A stretch of 64,000 bases of DNA from Roseiarcus sp963809245 (GTDB lineage Bacteria > Pseudomonadota > Alphaproteobacteria > Rhizobiales > Beijerinckiaceae), in NCBI GenBank assembly GCA_963809245.1, contig CAWEIU010000009.1, positions 248,001 to 312,000 on the forward strand, given 5' to 3'. Positions within the stretch are counted from its first letter, which is position 1. Each line of letters begins with the position of its first letter. Shown here piece by piece: positions 16,828-25,458 of this stretch. The translations under genes and the position numbers were made by a program. The notes under the pieces are model-generated. The model searched no databases. It was given only the letters and a program-made list of their open reading frames with translations, and was not told where the DNA came from.

Positions 16828-18279
16828 ATGATTGCAGGTACGATCGAATCGTTTCAGAACTTCATCGACGGCGCCTGGGAGGAGCAGCCGGACAAGATGC
16901 CGGCCATCAATCCGGCGACCGGCGAGCAGATCGCGTGGCTTCCTAGAAGCGATCGGGCCTGCGCCGGCCGTGCGATCGCAGCCGCCAAGCGCGCGCAGGC
17001 GGCATGGGCGGCGCAATCTGTCTGGAAACGGGCCCAGCTTTGCGTCGCCATCGCAAGCAAGATCGACGAGAACCGCAGCCGCATCGCGCGCACGCTCAGC
17101 ATGGAGCAGGGCAAGCCTTTGGCTCAGGCGACCGGAGAGGTGGCCAAAGCGGCGGATGGATTCCGGCTCGCGAGCGAACTCGTGAAGCAACTCGGCGGTC
17201 AGACCTTGCCGGCGGAAGACGCCAGCAAGCTCGTCATCACGCTGCGCCAGCCGCGCGGCGTCTATGCCGTGGTCACGCCGTGGAACTTTCCGGTCAACAT
17301 CCCCGTGGAATATCTCGCTCCGGGCATCGCGACCGGAAACACGATTGTCTGGGCGCCGGCGCCGACGACGTCCATGGCGGCGGTCGAACTGATGAGAGCG
17401 ATCGAGAGCGCCGGACTGCCCAAGGGCGTGATCAATCTCGTCATCGGCGAAGGGCCGACCGTCGGCGATGAGATCGTGTCCCATCCCGACACCAACGGCA
17501 TCGGCTTTACCGGGAGCGCCGCCACGGGCAGGCGCATCGCCGAACGCGGCGCGGGCAAGCCCATGCTTCTCGAATTGGGCGGCAACGGTCCGGTACTGGT
17601 GTTCGAGGACGCCGATCTCGACCGCGCCGCGAAAGCGGCCGCAAATGGCGCCTTCTCCAACGCCGGCCAGATCTGCGCCGCGACGGGGCGCGTTCTCGCT
17701 CATCACAGCATCGCGGAGGCCCTGGCGGCCAGGATCGCCAAACACGCCGAGGCCTATGTCCTCGGCGATCCGCTCCATCAAGGCACGACGATGGGGCCGC
17801 TCAACAACGCCAAGGTCGCAGCCAAGGTGCGTGAGCATGTCGAGGATGCGATTGCGGCCGGCGCGACGTTGGTCACCGGCGGCCGGCAAAGGCCCGATCT
17901 CGGCAGCGAGCTCTTCTTCGAGCCGACTGTGCTGACGGGCGTCAAGCCGGAGATGCGGATCAACCGCGAAGAGACCTTTGGCCCCGTGGTGCCGATCCTG
18001 TCGTTCAAGGATGACGAGGAAGCGATGCGGCTGGCGCTGGATAGCGACTATGGGCTGAGCGTCGGCGTGTTCACGCAAGACATCGATCGCGGCCTGCGAT
18101 TTGGCGAAGCCATTCCTGCCGGCATCGTCAATATCAACGACGGCAGCACCTATTGGGAAATTCACCTGCCGTTCGGCGGAGGCTCGGGCACGAAGAGCGG
18201 CACGGGCCGCCTAGGCGGGCGCCTGACTTTGGAGGCGATGACCGAGATCAAGATGATCTCGATCACGCGCCCGCGTTGA
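16828..18279 (+). CDS. NAD(P)-dependent aldehyde dehydrogenase
   Basis: An aldehyde dehydrogenase of 483 residues from ATG 16828 (GGAG upstream); a GTG at 16774 would overlap the preceding gene. Catalytic residues are present: Glu in LLELGGNGP (about 249) and Cys in NAGQICAATG (about 283). Unusually, the cofactor-binding Lys of the VxKP segment is replaced: the sequence reads NTIVWAPAPTTS, with Ala in the Lys position. It would oxidise an aldehyde, perhaps the product of the GMC dehydrogenase encoded two genes downstream, to the acid. Same strand and close spacing indicate one operon. Confidence 0.92.
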   Translation: MIAGTIESFQNFIDGAWEEQPDKMPAINPATGEQIAWLPRSDRACAGRAIAAAKRAQAAWAAQSVWKRAQLCVAIASKIDENRSRIARTLSMEQGKPLAQATGEVAKAADGFRLASELVKQLGGQTLPAEDASKLVITLRQPRGVYAVVTPWNFPVNIPVEYLAPGIATGNTIVWAPAPTTSMAAVELMRAIESAGLPKGVINLVIGEGPTVGDEIVSHPDTNGIGFTGSAATGRRIAERGAGKPMLLELGGNGPVLVFEDADLDRAAKAAANGAFSNAGQICAATGRVLAHHSIAEALAARIAKHAEAYVLGDPLHQGTTMGPLNNAKVAAKVREHVEDAIAAGATLVTGGRQRPDLGSELFFEPTVLTGVKPEMRINREETFGPVVPILSFKDDEEAMRLALDSDYGLSVGVFTQDIDRGLRFGEAIPAGIVNINDGSTYWEIHLPFGGGSGTKSGTGRLGGRLTLEAMTEIKMISITRPR

Positions 18280-18301
18280 TCGACAGGTGAAGGATGGCGT
18301 C

Positions 18302-18865
18302 ATGCCTCTGACAAGCCCGCTCGAAACCACGCCTGAGCCCGGCGAGGATCGGACGCCGGCCAAAGCGGCCGCCGGCATGCTCGCCGACCTTGTGGAAGTG
18401 TTGCTCCCCGGCGACGACGCCTGGCCGTCCGGCAGTTCCGTCGGCGTCCAGTCGATCCTGGCGCTTCGTCTGCTCGAGCAGCGCGGCAAGGCGGTCTTCG
18501 CCAAGATCGCGCCAGCCATCATCGCCGCGGGCGGACCCCTCGCGGGCCTCGATGAAGAGGCCCGGATCGCTGTCGTCGCGCGCTTCGAGAAGAACGAGCC
18601 CGACCTGTTCGGCTGGCTTCGCGACGCTGCTTACGTGACCTACTACGAGAACCCCTTCGTCGCCGAGGTGATCAACGCCAAAGGGCACATCTACGAACTG
18701 CGTCCGCACCTCAAGGGCTATCCGGTTCCCCGTTTCGATCCGGAGCGCAACACGCCGCGCCACGGCCGCGGTCGCTATGTGCCGACCGAGGCGGTCCGGC
18801 GCGTCGACGTGGCCTCGCTCGATCTTGAAAGCGAGCGCACCCAAAACTGGGGACTGAATCGATGA
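18302..18865 (+). CDS. Gluconate 2-dehydrogenase subunit 3-like small subunit of GMC dehydrogenase
   Basis: A 187-residue protein from ATG 18302 (GAAGGA upstream). It resembles the subunit 3 family that accompanies membrane-linked GMC dehydrogenases: helical N-terminal part (MLADLVEVLLPGDDAWPSG), FGWLRDAAYVTYYENPFV, and a conserved tail with GYPVPRF. Unlike many relatives it has no Tat signal. It overlaps the next gene by four bases, so it is almost certainly made with the GMC subunit and may support its folding or electron transfer. Confidence 0.78.
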   Translation: MPLTSPLETTPEPGEDRTPAKAAAGMLADLVEVLLPGDDAWPSGSSVGVQSILALRLLEQRGKAVFAKIAPAIIAAGGPLAGLDEEARIAVVARFEKNEPDLFGWLRDAAYVTYYENPFVAEVINAKGHIYELRPHLKGYPVPRFDPERNTPRHGRGRYVPTEAVRRVDVASLDLESERTQNWGLNR

Positions 18866-20487
18866 ATCCGAATGAAGTTTGCGACGTCCTCATCATTGGG
18901 GCCGGCGCGACGGGTTCGCTTGCCGCAGCCGTGCTGGCCAAGGCTGGGCTCGACGTGGTCTGCCTCGAGCAGGGCTCCTGGGTCGAGGCGGGCGACCACC
19001 CTCACTACAGCTCGGATTGGACCTGGCAGCGGCGCACGAACTGGAACTCTGACGTCAACAAGCGCCGTCATCCCGACGACTATCCGGTCGCGTCGGACAG
19101 TTCGCAGGTCCTGATGTGGAACGGAGTCGGCGGGTCGACCAACGTCTATGGGGCGATTTGGCCGCGCTATCGTCCGTCCGATTTTCGCAAGGGCGACGAA
19201 CACGGTCTCCAACCCAACTGGCCGATCGCTTATGAAGACATCGCGCCATTTTACGAGGCGGCGGATCGATTGATCGGCACGAGCGGCCTTGCGGGAGATC
19301 CGGCCATGCCGCCTCGCGAAGCCTGCCCGACGGGTCCGCTGCCGTTCACCCGGGCGGCGGAGCGCCTCGCGCAATCCTTCGACAAGCTCGGGTGGCACTG
19401 GTGGCCGGCCGAAGCCGGCGTGATCTCGGAGAACTACGACGGCCGGCCAGGCTGCAACGGCTGCGGTATTTGCAACGGTTGTCCCCGTGGCTCGATGAGC
19501 AAGTTCTCGCTGTCGATCTGGCCGAAGGCGCTGACGGCAGGCGCCAGGCTGCGTACCCACGCGCGGGTGCTCAAGATCGAGAAGGGTCTCGACGGCCGCG
19601 CCAGCGGCGCGCTGTTCATCGACCGCAATACCGGCGCCACCGAATTCCAGGGCGCTAGAATTGTGATCGTGGCCGCCAACGGCGTCGGCACGCCGCGTCT
19701 GCTGCTCGCATCAGACAATCTGGCGAACAGCTCCGATCAGGTCGGCCGCAACCTCCTGCATCACGCGCTCGTCAGCTCGGAGATGTGGGTGGACGAACCG
19801 ATCGAAAGCCATATGGGCTACGTCGCCTCGCTGATCGGCCGCGAATTCGCCGAGACCGATGTCAGCCGCGGCTTCGTCAACGGCTTTCAGTTCAACTGCC
19901 TGACCGGCCCCTCTTCGGCCGGGGAAGCCGCCGCGGGCTGGATCACCGACGCCAAAGCGCCCTGGGGCCGCAACCATCACGATTGGTTCGAGAAGCATTT
20001 CGGCCATGTGATCGGCATCCACGCCATCGGCGACGACCTGCCCAATCCGGAGAACCGCATCACGCTGGACCCGATCGTCTGCGACAAGGACGGCGTCCCG
20101 GCAGCCAAGCTCCATTATGCTCCCGGCGAGAACGACCGGCGCATGATGAACTTCATGCTGGATCGCCTGACCGATCTTGCGCAGGCGGCTGGCGTTTTCG
20201 AGCACAAGCTGACCGACTATCGCGACAAGGACGGCGTCTACCGCACGCCCGCCTGGCACATGATCGGCACCTGCCGCATGGGCGACGACCCCCGGTCATC
20301 TGTCGTCAACAAATGGAACCAGAGCTGGGATGTCCCGAACCTGTTCATCGTCGACGGCAGCGTCCTGCCCACGGGCGGCGTCGTCAATCCGACGCCGACG
20401 ATCTCGGCGCTCGCGCTGCGGGCGGCCGCGTACATCCGCGACAATTTCAACACCCTGAGCGCGACCTCGCGCTCGGCGGCGGCCTGA
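18862..20487 (+). CDS. GMC-family FAD dehydrogenase (large subunit)
   Basis: A 541-residue flavoprotein oxidising an alcohol or sugar carbon. The FAD-binding motif IIGAGATGSLAA is at 11-22 and the active-site pair is His (WHMIGTCRMG, about 466) and Asn (VVNPTPTISALALRAA, about 510). A cysteine cluster CNGCGICNGC (about residues 198-207, C-x2-C-x2-C-x2-C) may hold an iron-sulphur cluster or be structural. No signal peptide or Tat motif is seen, and no cytochrome subunit is encoded nearby, so the electron acceptor is unclear. It overlaps the small-subunit gene (ATGA). Confidence 0.92.
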   Translation: MNPNEVCDVLIIGAGATGSLAAAVLAKAGLDVVCLEQGSWVEAGDHPHYSSDWTWQRRTNWNSDVNKRRHPDDYPVASDSSQVLMWNGVGGSTNVYGAIWPRYRPSDFRKGDEHGLQPNWPIAYEDIAPFYEAADRLIGTSGLAGDPAMPPREACPTGPLPFTRAAERLAQSFDKLGWHWWPAEAGVISENYDGRPGCNGCGICNGCPRGSMSKFSLSIWPKALTAGARLRTHARVLKIEKGLDGRASGALFIDRNTGATEFQGARIVIVAANGVGTPRLLLASDNLANSSDQVGRNLLHHALVSSEMWVDEPIESHMGYVASLIGREFAETDVSRGFVNGFQFNCLTGPSSAGEAAAGWITDAKAPWGRNHHDWFEKHFGHVIGIHAIGDDLPNPENRITLDPIVCDKDGVPAAKLHYAPGENDRRMMNFMLDRLTDLAQAAGVFEHKLTDYRDKDGVYRTPAWHMIGTCRMGDDPRSSVVNKWNQSWDVPNLFIVDGSVLPTGGVVNPTPTISALALRAAAYIRDNFNTLSATSRSAAA

Positions 20488-20491
20488 ACCG

Positions 20492-21601
20492 ATGTTACAA
20501 AGTCCGCCCGCCGAACCCGGAATGGCGATCGACGATGTCGACACGCCCGCCCTCATCGTCGATCTCGACGCTTTCGAAGCCAACCTCGATCATATGGCGG
20601 CGCTGGCCGCCGCCGCGGGGGTAAAGCTTCGCCCGCACGCCAAGACCCACAAGTCGCCCCTCATCGCCCACATGCAGATGGCGCGCGGCGCCGTCGGGCA
20701 ATGCGTGCAGAAGGTGGCGGAGGCCGAAATCCTGGCCTGGGGCGGCGTTCCCGACATCCTGGTGAGCAACGAAGTCGTCAGTCCGCGCAAACTCGCACGT
20801 CTCGCGGCGCTCACGCATTTCAGCAGAATCGCGACCTGCGCCGACGATCCGCGCGGCATCGATTTGATCGAGGCGGCCGCAAGGGACGCCGGCGTTCGCC
20901 TGACCGTTCTCGTCGAAATCAATGTCGGCTCGGGCCGCTGCGGGATCGCGCCAGGACCGGACGCAGTCGCTCTGGCGAAGCGCATCGCTGAGAGCGCGCA
21001 TCTGCGGTTTGGCGGGCTTCAGGCCTACCACGGGCGGGCGCAGCATCAACGCACGTCCGAGGAACGTTCGGCCAGCATCGCCGCTGCAGCCGAGAAAACC
21101 AAGGGCGTGGTGGATGACTTGAAGCGGGCGGGGCTCGATTGTGCGATCGTCGGCGGCGCCGGGACGGGGACGTTCTTGCTCGAGGCGGCGAGCGGCGTGT
21201 TCACCGAACTCCAGGTCGGCTCTTATATTTTCATGGACGCCGACTATGGCCGAAACGATCCGCCGCCGCCGTTCCGCAATTCGCTGTTCGTGCTCAGCAC
21301 GGTGATGAGCGCTCCGCGCGCCGGCTCGGCGCTGGTCGACGCCGGCCACAAGGCGGTCGCGGTGGACAGCGGCCTGCCGCTCGTCTGGAACCGCAAGGGC
21401 GTGACCTATGTCGGAGCGGCCGACGAGCACGGCGCTCTGTCGCTCTCTGAGGACGCCGAACCGCTCAGGCTGGGCGAGCGTGTCATGCTTGTGCCCGGCC
21501 ACTGCGATCCGACGGTCGATCGCTACGAATGGTACGTCGGCATTCGCAAAAACCGCGTCGAAAGTCTCTGGCCTGTGTCGGCCAGAGGCGCGATGGCTTA
21601 G
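20492..21601 (+). CDS. DSD1-family PLP enzyme (D-threonine/3-hydroxyaspartate aldolase or D-serine dehydratase-like)
   Basis: A 369-residue fold-type III PLP enzyme with alanine-racemase-like barrel. The PLP Lys is in RPHAKTHKS (about 51), GGAGTGTF binds the phosphate, and the C-terminal metal-binding segment PGHCDPTVD fits D-threonine aldolase and D-serine dehydratase relatives. Four bases separate it from the GMC gene. An enzyme of beta-hydroxy amino acids inside a sugar operon suggests that the transported compound carries an amino group, or that the family member has another role; this is open. A second DSD1-like gene is at 43795. Confidence 0.87.
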   Translation: MLQSPPAEPGMAIDDVDTPALIVDLDAFEANLDHMAALAAAAGVKLRPHAKTHKSPLIAHMQMARGAVGQCVQKVAEAEILAWGGVPDILVSNEVVSPRKLARLAALTHFSRIATCADDPRGIDLIEAAARDAGVRLTVLVEINVGSGRCGIAPGPDAVALAKRIAESAHLRFGGLQAYHGRAQHQRTSEERSASIAAAAEKTKGVVDDLKRAGLDCAIVGGAGTGTFLLEAASGVFTELQVGSYIFMDADYGRNDPPPPFRNSLFVLSTVMSAPRAGSALVDAGHKAVAVDSGLPLVWNRKGVTYVGAADEHGALSLSEDAEPLRLGERVMLVPGHCDPTVDRYEWYVGIRKNRVESLWPVSARGAMA

Positions 21602-21610
21602 GGGCGATCA

Positions 21611-21706
21611 ATGGGCATTCTGGATCGGCGGCGCGTCATGTTCACGGGCGCAGCCGGCGACATAGGCGGCACCATGGCGAAGAGCGTCCGACGCGCGGGC
21701 GCCTGA
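21611..21706 (+). pseudogene. N-terminal fragment of an SDR gene
   Basis: A 31-codon frame reads MGILDRRRVMFTGAAGDIGG and then TMAKSVRRAGA before TGA. This is the Rossmann start of an SDR (TGAAGDIG with the following helix) with nothing recognisable after it. It lies between the DSD1 and permease genes, so it marks a deletion or an abandoned SDR gene. Confidence 0.6.
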
Positions 21707-21796
21707 GGCGGCGAGCCGCAACTTGACGACGCCGCGGGGAACAAGAAAAACTCTGGAGCGAGGCGGACGCGACCATCTTCGCAATGGGGGGATCAG

Positions 21797-22741
21797 GTGA
21801 GCCGAACCTCTTCTCGATCGGGCGCTTTGTCCACGCCAGCGGATGTCGCAGTGGAAAAGCCGGCGAAGGACAGTCTGTCGCTTGCGCCCTATGCGCTCGT
21901 GTTCCCGAGCTTTGCGCTCGCCGCGTTCATCATCCTCTATCCCCTGCTGCAATTGGTCGTGGTCGCCAGCCATGACGTGAACCGGTTCGGGGTGCTCCGT
22001 GATTTCACTGGCCTGGCCAATTTGGGTCACATCCTGGTCGACCCGCTGTTTCAATCCAGTCTGCTGCGGACCTTGGAATGGACCGCCGGCGTGGTGGCCG
22101 GCACGCTTCTCATATCCATTCCGACGGCGCTGGTTCTCAACGAGCGCTTCGCGGGACGAGGCTTGGCGCGCGCCATCGTGATGCTGCCGTGGTCCGTGTC
22201 GCTCACCATGACGGCTGTCGTCTGGCGTTGGGCCCTGAACGGCATCAGCGGCCTTCTCAATCTGACGCTTCGCGATCTCGGGTTGATCCATCAACCCATT
22301 GCGTGGCTCGCCGACGCCAGCACGGCTTTCCCGCTCGAAATCTTCATCGGCGTGCTCGTCTCCGTTCCGTTCGGGGTTACGATCCTGCTCGGCGGATTGT
22401 CATCCATTCCCGCCGACGTCTACGAAGCCGCGCGCGTCGACGGCGCGGGCCGCTGGGACCAGTTTCGCACCCTGACATGGCCTTTGCTGCGCCCGTATCT
22501 GCGCATCGCCATCGTCATCAATCTGATCAACGTGTTCAACTCCTTCCCCATCATCTGGATCATGACGCAGGGCGGCCCCGCCAACACGACGGACATTCTG
22601 GTGACCTACCTCTACAAGCTGGCTTTCGTGTTCGGCCGGATGGGCGACGCGGCAGCCATGTCGCTCGTCATGTTCGTGATCCTGTTCTGTTTCACGCTGC
22701 TCTATCTCAGGCTCGCTTTGCGGAGCAGCGCCGATGCGTAA
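21797..22741 (+). CDS. CUT1 sugar ABC transporter permease (MalF/UgpA type)
   Basis: A 314-residue membrane protein with six hydrophobic segments and EAA loop (VYEAARVDGAGRWDQFRTLTWP). GTG 21797 follows GGGGGATCAG. The segment MLPWSVSLTMTAVVWRW is nearly the same as in the permease at 37439, showing that these transporters are paralogous. It overlaps the next permease by eight bases. Confidence 0.93.
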   Translation: MSRTSSRSGALSTPADVAVEKPAKDSLSLAPYALVFPSFALAAFIILYPLLQLVVVASHDVNRFGVLRDFTGLANLGHILVDPLFQSSLLRTLEWTAGVVAGTLLISIPTALVLNERFAGRGLARAIVMLPWSVSLTMTAVVWRWALNGISGLLNLTLRDLGLIHQPIAWLADASTAFPLEIFIGVLVSVPFGVTILLGGLSSIPADVYEAARVDGAGRWDQFRTLTWPLLRPYLRIAIVINLINVFNSFPIIWIMTQGGPANTTDILVTYLYKLAFVFGRMGDAAAMSLVMFVILFCFTLLYLRLALRSSADA

Positions 22742-23552
22742 GACGCTTCTCTGCTGGCTGCTGCTGACTCCGCTCGTCGTGACGACGCTGTTTCCGTTCG
22801 CCGTCATGTTTTTCACCGCCGTGAAGCCGCTGGATGAAGTCCTGTCCGCTTCGCCGTCATGGGCGCCTTCCCGATTTGCATGGGAGAATTTTGCCGCCAT
22901 GTGGACCGAAGCGCATTTCGGCGCGGCGCTTCTGAATTCGTGTCTCGTCTCCGCGGCCTCGACCGTGCTGGTGATCCTGATCAGCGTGCCCGCCGCTTAT
23001 GCTCTGGTGCGCTACCAGTTTCGCGGTCGCTCGCAATTCCAGAACTTTCTTCTGGTCAGCCAGATGCTGTCGCCGATCGTGCTCGTCCTGGGGTTGTTCC
23101 GGCTCGTCGTCGCGCTGCACCTGCTCAACTCGATAACTGTCGTGGTGTTCATCTACGCCGCGTTCAACCTCCCTTTCGGCGTCTGGATGTTGCAGAGTTA
23201 TTTCAAATCGATCCCGCCGGACCTCGAGGAATCCGCGTGGCTCGAGGGCGCCTCGCGGCTGCGCACGGTTTGGGATGTATTCCGGCCGATGGCGATGCCC
23301 GCCATCACGGTGACGGCGCTTTTCACCTTCACCGCCGCCTGGAACGAATTCGTCATCGCCATGACGCTGCTGCGCGACGAGGACAAATACACGTTGCCGA
23401 TTCGCGTCTTCGCCGAAGGCGCCGGGCGCTATCAGGTGCAATGGAGCTACGTGATGGCGGCGGCCCTGCTCGCGACCCTGCCAGTCGCCATCGTGTTTTC
23501 GTTCCTGCAGCGTTACCTGGTCACCGGTTTGAGCGCGGGCGCGGTGAAGTGA
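22734..23552 (+). CDS. CUT1 sugar ABC transporter permease (MalG/UgpE type)
   Basis: A 272-residue membrane protein with six helices and EAA-type loop (DLEESAWLEGASRLRTVWDVFRP). It overlaps the upstream permease gene and ends the ROK-controlled operon. Its C-terminus (FSFLQRYLVTGLSAGAVK) closely matches that of the permease at 38410. Confidence 0.93.
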   Translation: MRKTLLCWLLLTPLVVTTLFPFAVMFFTAVKPLDEVLSASPSWAPSRFAWENFAAMWTEAHFGAALLNSCLVSAASTVLVILISVPAAYALVRYQFRGRSQFQNFLLVSQMLSPIVLVLGLFRLVVALHLLNSITVVVFIYAAFNLPFGVWMLQSYFKSIPPDLEESAWLEGASRLRTVWDVFRPMAMPAITVTALFTFTAAWNEFVIAMTLLRDEDKYTLPIRVFAEGAGRYQVQWSYVMAAALLATLPVAIVFSFLQRYLVTGLSAGAVK

Positions 23553-23689
23553 ACCGCTGGATCGTCGATTCCGATGGCCATTGACGATCCGCGGCAAGGG
23601 CGGTCGAACTGACCGTCGACGCCGCATGGTCTGGCGATCTGAATCGTGATTGCGAAGCGATCCATCGCTCCGCCGTCGCACCTGCCCGT

Positions 23690-23915
23690 GCGTGACCCTC
23701 TCGTGCTCGCGCAAGATGGCCAGCAGCTTCAGAACCTGGATGTGCTCGCGCTTGCGGGCGTAACGCGAACGCATTTCCAATAGTTGGCGCATCTCGGCAA
23801 GGCTGGCGGCAGGCTCCAGTTCTGAAAGGACGCCGCCTGATCCAGCGCGCCGGGCTTGGTCTCGATCAGCGCCAGATGGCGCCTGGGATCGCAAACGCCG
23901 GTTCCGAGCGCTTTC
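23690..23915 (-). pseudogene. Remnant of an IS21-family transposase (IstA)
   Basis: The minus strand reads RRHLALIETKPGALDQAA in one frame and then, one frame over, LAEMRQLLEMRSRYARKREH and IQVLKLLAILREHE. This is the C-terminal half of IS21 IstA proteins, broken by a frameshift. No terminal repeats or istB were found. It occupies part of the 575-base gap between modules 2 and 3; the rest of the gap holds only the promoter of the next operon. Confidence 0.65.
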
Positions 23916-24060
23916 ACACACATGTGTGCGCCATGCGCGCCGCGAGCGCGCCAGATCCTACGTCATGCGCTCTAATCAATTGAATTGGCGTACCTTTTTG
24001 CTGTCCGCCTGCGACGCGTTGCGCGGGGGCTCTAGGCCGTTTTGCCGCCAGCAAACTGGA

Positions 24061-24090
24061 TTGACAGTCAACAAGTCGACCTTTTATACC
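24061..24090 (+). promoter_or_regulatory. Sigma-70-like promoter with overlapping palindrome
   Basis: TTGACA (24061-24066) and TATACC (24085-24090) are 18 bases apart and lie 39 bases before the binding-protein start. The -35 box is part of the palindrome TTGACAGTCAA (24061-24071), a plausible operator for the GntR regulator of this module. Confidence 0.5.
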
Positions 24091-24128
24091 ACTTTTCGCG
24101 GATAGGGAGCCGCTTCAAGGAGACAGAG

Positions 24129-25355
24129 ATGCAGAAGTATGGCGTGCGTTCCGGCGCATGGGGGTCGTTGTTTCACGCTTTTTCGAACCAGAGGCTGGTC
24201 CGGTTGGGGGCTCCGTTGCTCGCGCTGCCTCTGCTGGTCGGCGCCGCATCGGCGGAGCCGCGCGCCAAGCCGTTCGATGCTTGGCCAGAGCCGCAAATCC
24301 ACTCGACCATGACAGTCGACGAGGCGAAGGCGATCGTCGCCCAGCGCACCAAAGCCCAGACTGAATGGACCGGCCCAACCTCCGGCCCGAAGGCGTCCAC
24401 CGAGCCGCTGACAATCGTCTATGTCTCGGCCGACCAGTCCTACGTCTCTTTCGTGAACTGGGGGCGCGGGGTCGAGGAAGCCGCCAAATCATTGGGTTGG
24501 AAAGCCGTTATCCTCAATGGCAAGGGCACCGTGACTGGCACCCTCCAGGCCATGCAGCAGGCAGTCGCTTCCAACCCGGCGGCGATCATCACCTCGGCGG
24601 ACGCGAGCGCCCTTCAGGAGCCTATTCGCCAAGCCGTCGATCAGAAAATCCCCGTCATCGGCATCCACGCGACGGCCTTCCCGGGGCCGGACCCCAAGGC
24701 CGACCTGTTCACCAACATCACCTCCAATCCCGCCGAGATCGGCGAGGTTCAGGCGGCCTATGTGATCGCCCAGTCGGATGGCAAGGCCAAGCTGTACCAC
24801 TTCCTCGACAGCAGCTTTGCGATCGCCCGCTTCAAGGCCAAGGCGGCGACCGACCCGATCAAGAACTGCAAGGACTGCAGCTTCGGCGGCATGGTGAATA
24901 TTCCGATCGCCGACCAGACTACGCGCATACCCTCCGTTGTATCGGGCATCCTCGCCAATGAGAGCGGCGTGTGGTGGGGCACGACCTGCTGCGACAATTT
25001 CTATCCCTATGTCGCCTCCGCGTTGCGCGCTTCGGGCGTGGCGCCGGACAAGGTTCGCCTCGTCGGCTCGGACGGCCCGCCCTCGGCCTACGACATGATC
25101 CGCAAGGGCGAATATGAGGTCGCCACCGTTCCAGAGCCGAGCACGCTCTTCGGTTACGAAGCCGTCGATGCCGTCGTGCGCGCGCTTGCGGGCCAGGAGC
25201 CGGCCAAGTTTGTCCAGCCCGCCTACCTCGTCACACAGCAGAACGCGAACGCCGAAGGCGGAGACAAGAACGAGTTCATCCCCTCCAACAACTTTGCTTG
25301 CCATTACGAGAATATCTGGAAGGGCGCCAACAACGCCTGCTCCGCCGCAAAGTAA
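24129..25355 (+). CDS. CUT2-type periplasmic sugar-binding protein
   Basis: A 408-residue binding protein of the RbsB/peripla_BP_4 type but longer than the usual 310-340 residues because of an N-terminal extension (PFDAWPEPQIHSTMTVDEAK...) before the first beta strand LTIVYVSADQS. Signal peptide ends near ASA. Four cysteines (NCKDCS and TTCCDN) could form disulphides. The start follows AAGGAGACAGAG. It delivers substrate to the CUT2 ATPase and permease that follow; the pathway genes point to a four-carbon sugar acid, its lactone or a related polyol. Confidence 0.92.
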   Translation: MQKYGVRSGAWGSLFHAFSNQRLVRLGAPLLALPLLVGAASAEPRAKPFDAWPEPQIHSTMTVDEAKAIVAQRTKAQTEWTGPTSGPKASTEPLTIVYVSADQSYVSFVNWGRGVEEAAKSLGWKAVILNGKGTVTGTLQAMQQAVASNPAAIITSADASALQEPIRQAVDQKIPVIGIHATAFPGPDPKADLFTNITSNPAEIGEVQAAYVIAQSDGKAKLYHFLDSSFAIARFKAKAATDPIKNCKDCSFGGMVNIPIADQTTRIPSVVSGILANESGVWWGTTCCDNFYPYVASALRASGVAPDKVRLVGSDGPPSAYDMIRKGEYEVATVPEPSTLFGYEAVDAVVRALAGQEPAKFVQPAYLVTQQNANAEGGDKNEFIPSNNFACHYENIWKGANNACSAAK

Positions 25356-25458
25356 CGAAGCAATCCCATGCGCCGCGCCCTGCACGGGCGCGGCGCTCCT
25401 ATCGGGCATGGGCCCGGCCGAAAACGGCCCACGAAGCATCTTTCGATCTGGTGGTGTT

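Noticed and set aside
25114..25458. Upstream extension of the CUT2 ATPase reading frame
   Set aside because: It lies inside the binding-protein gene in a different frame; translation is Ser/Arg-rich without family similarity.
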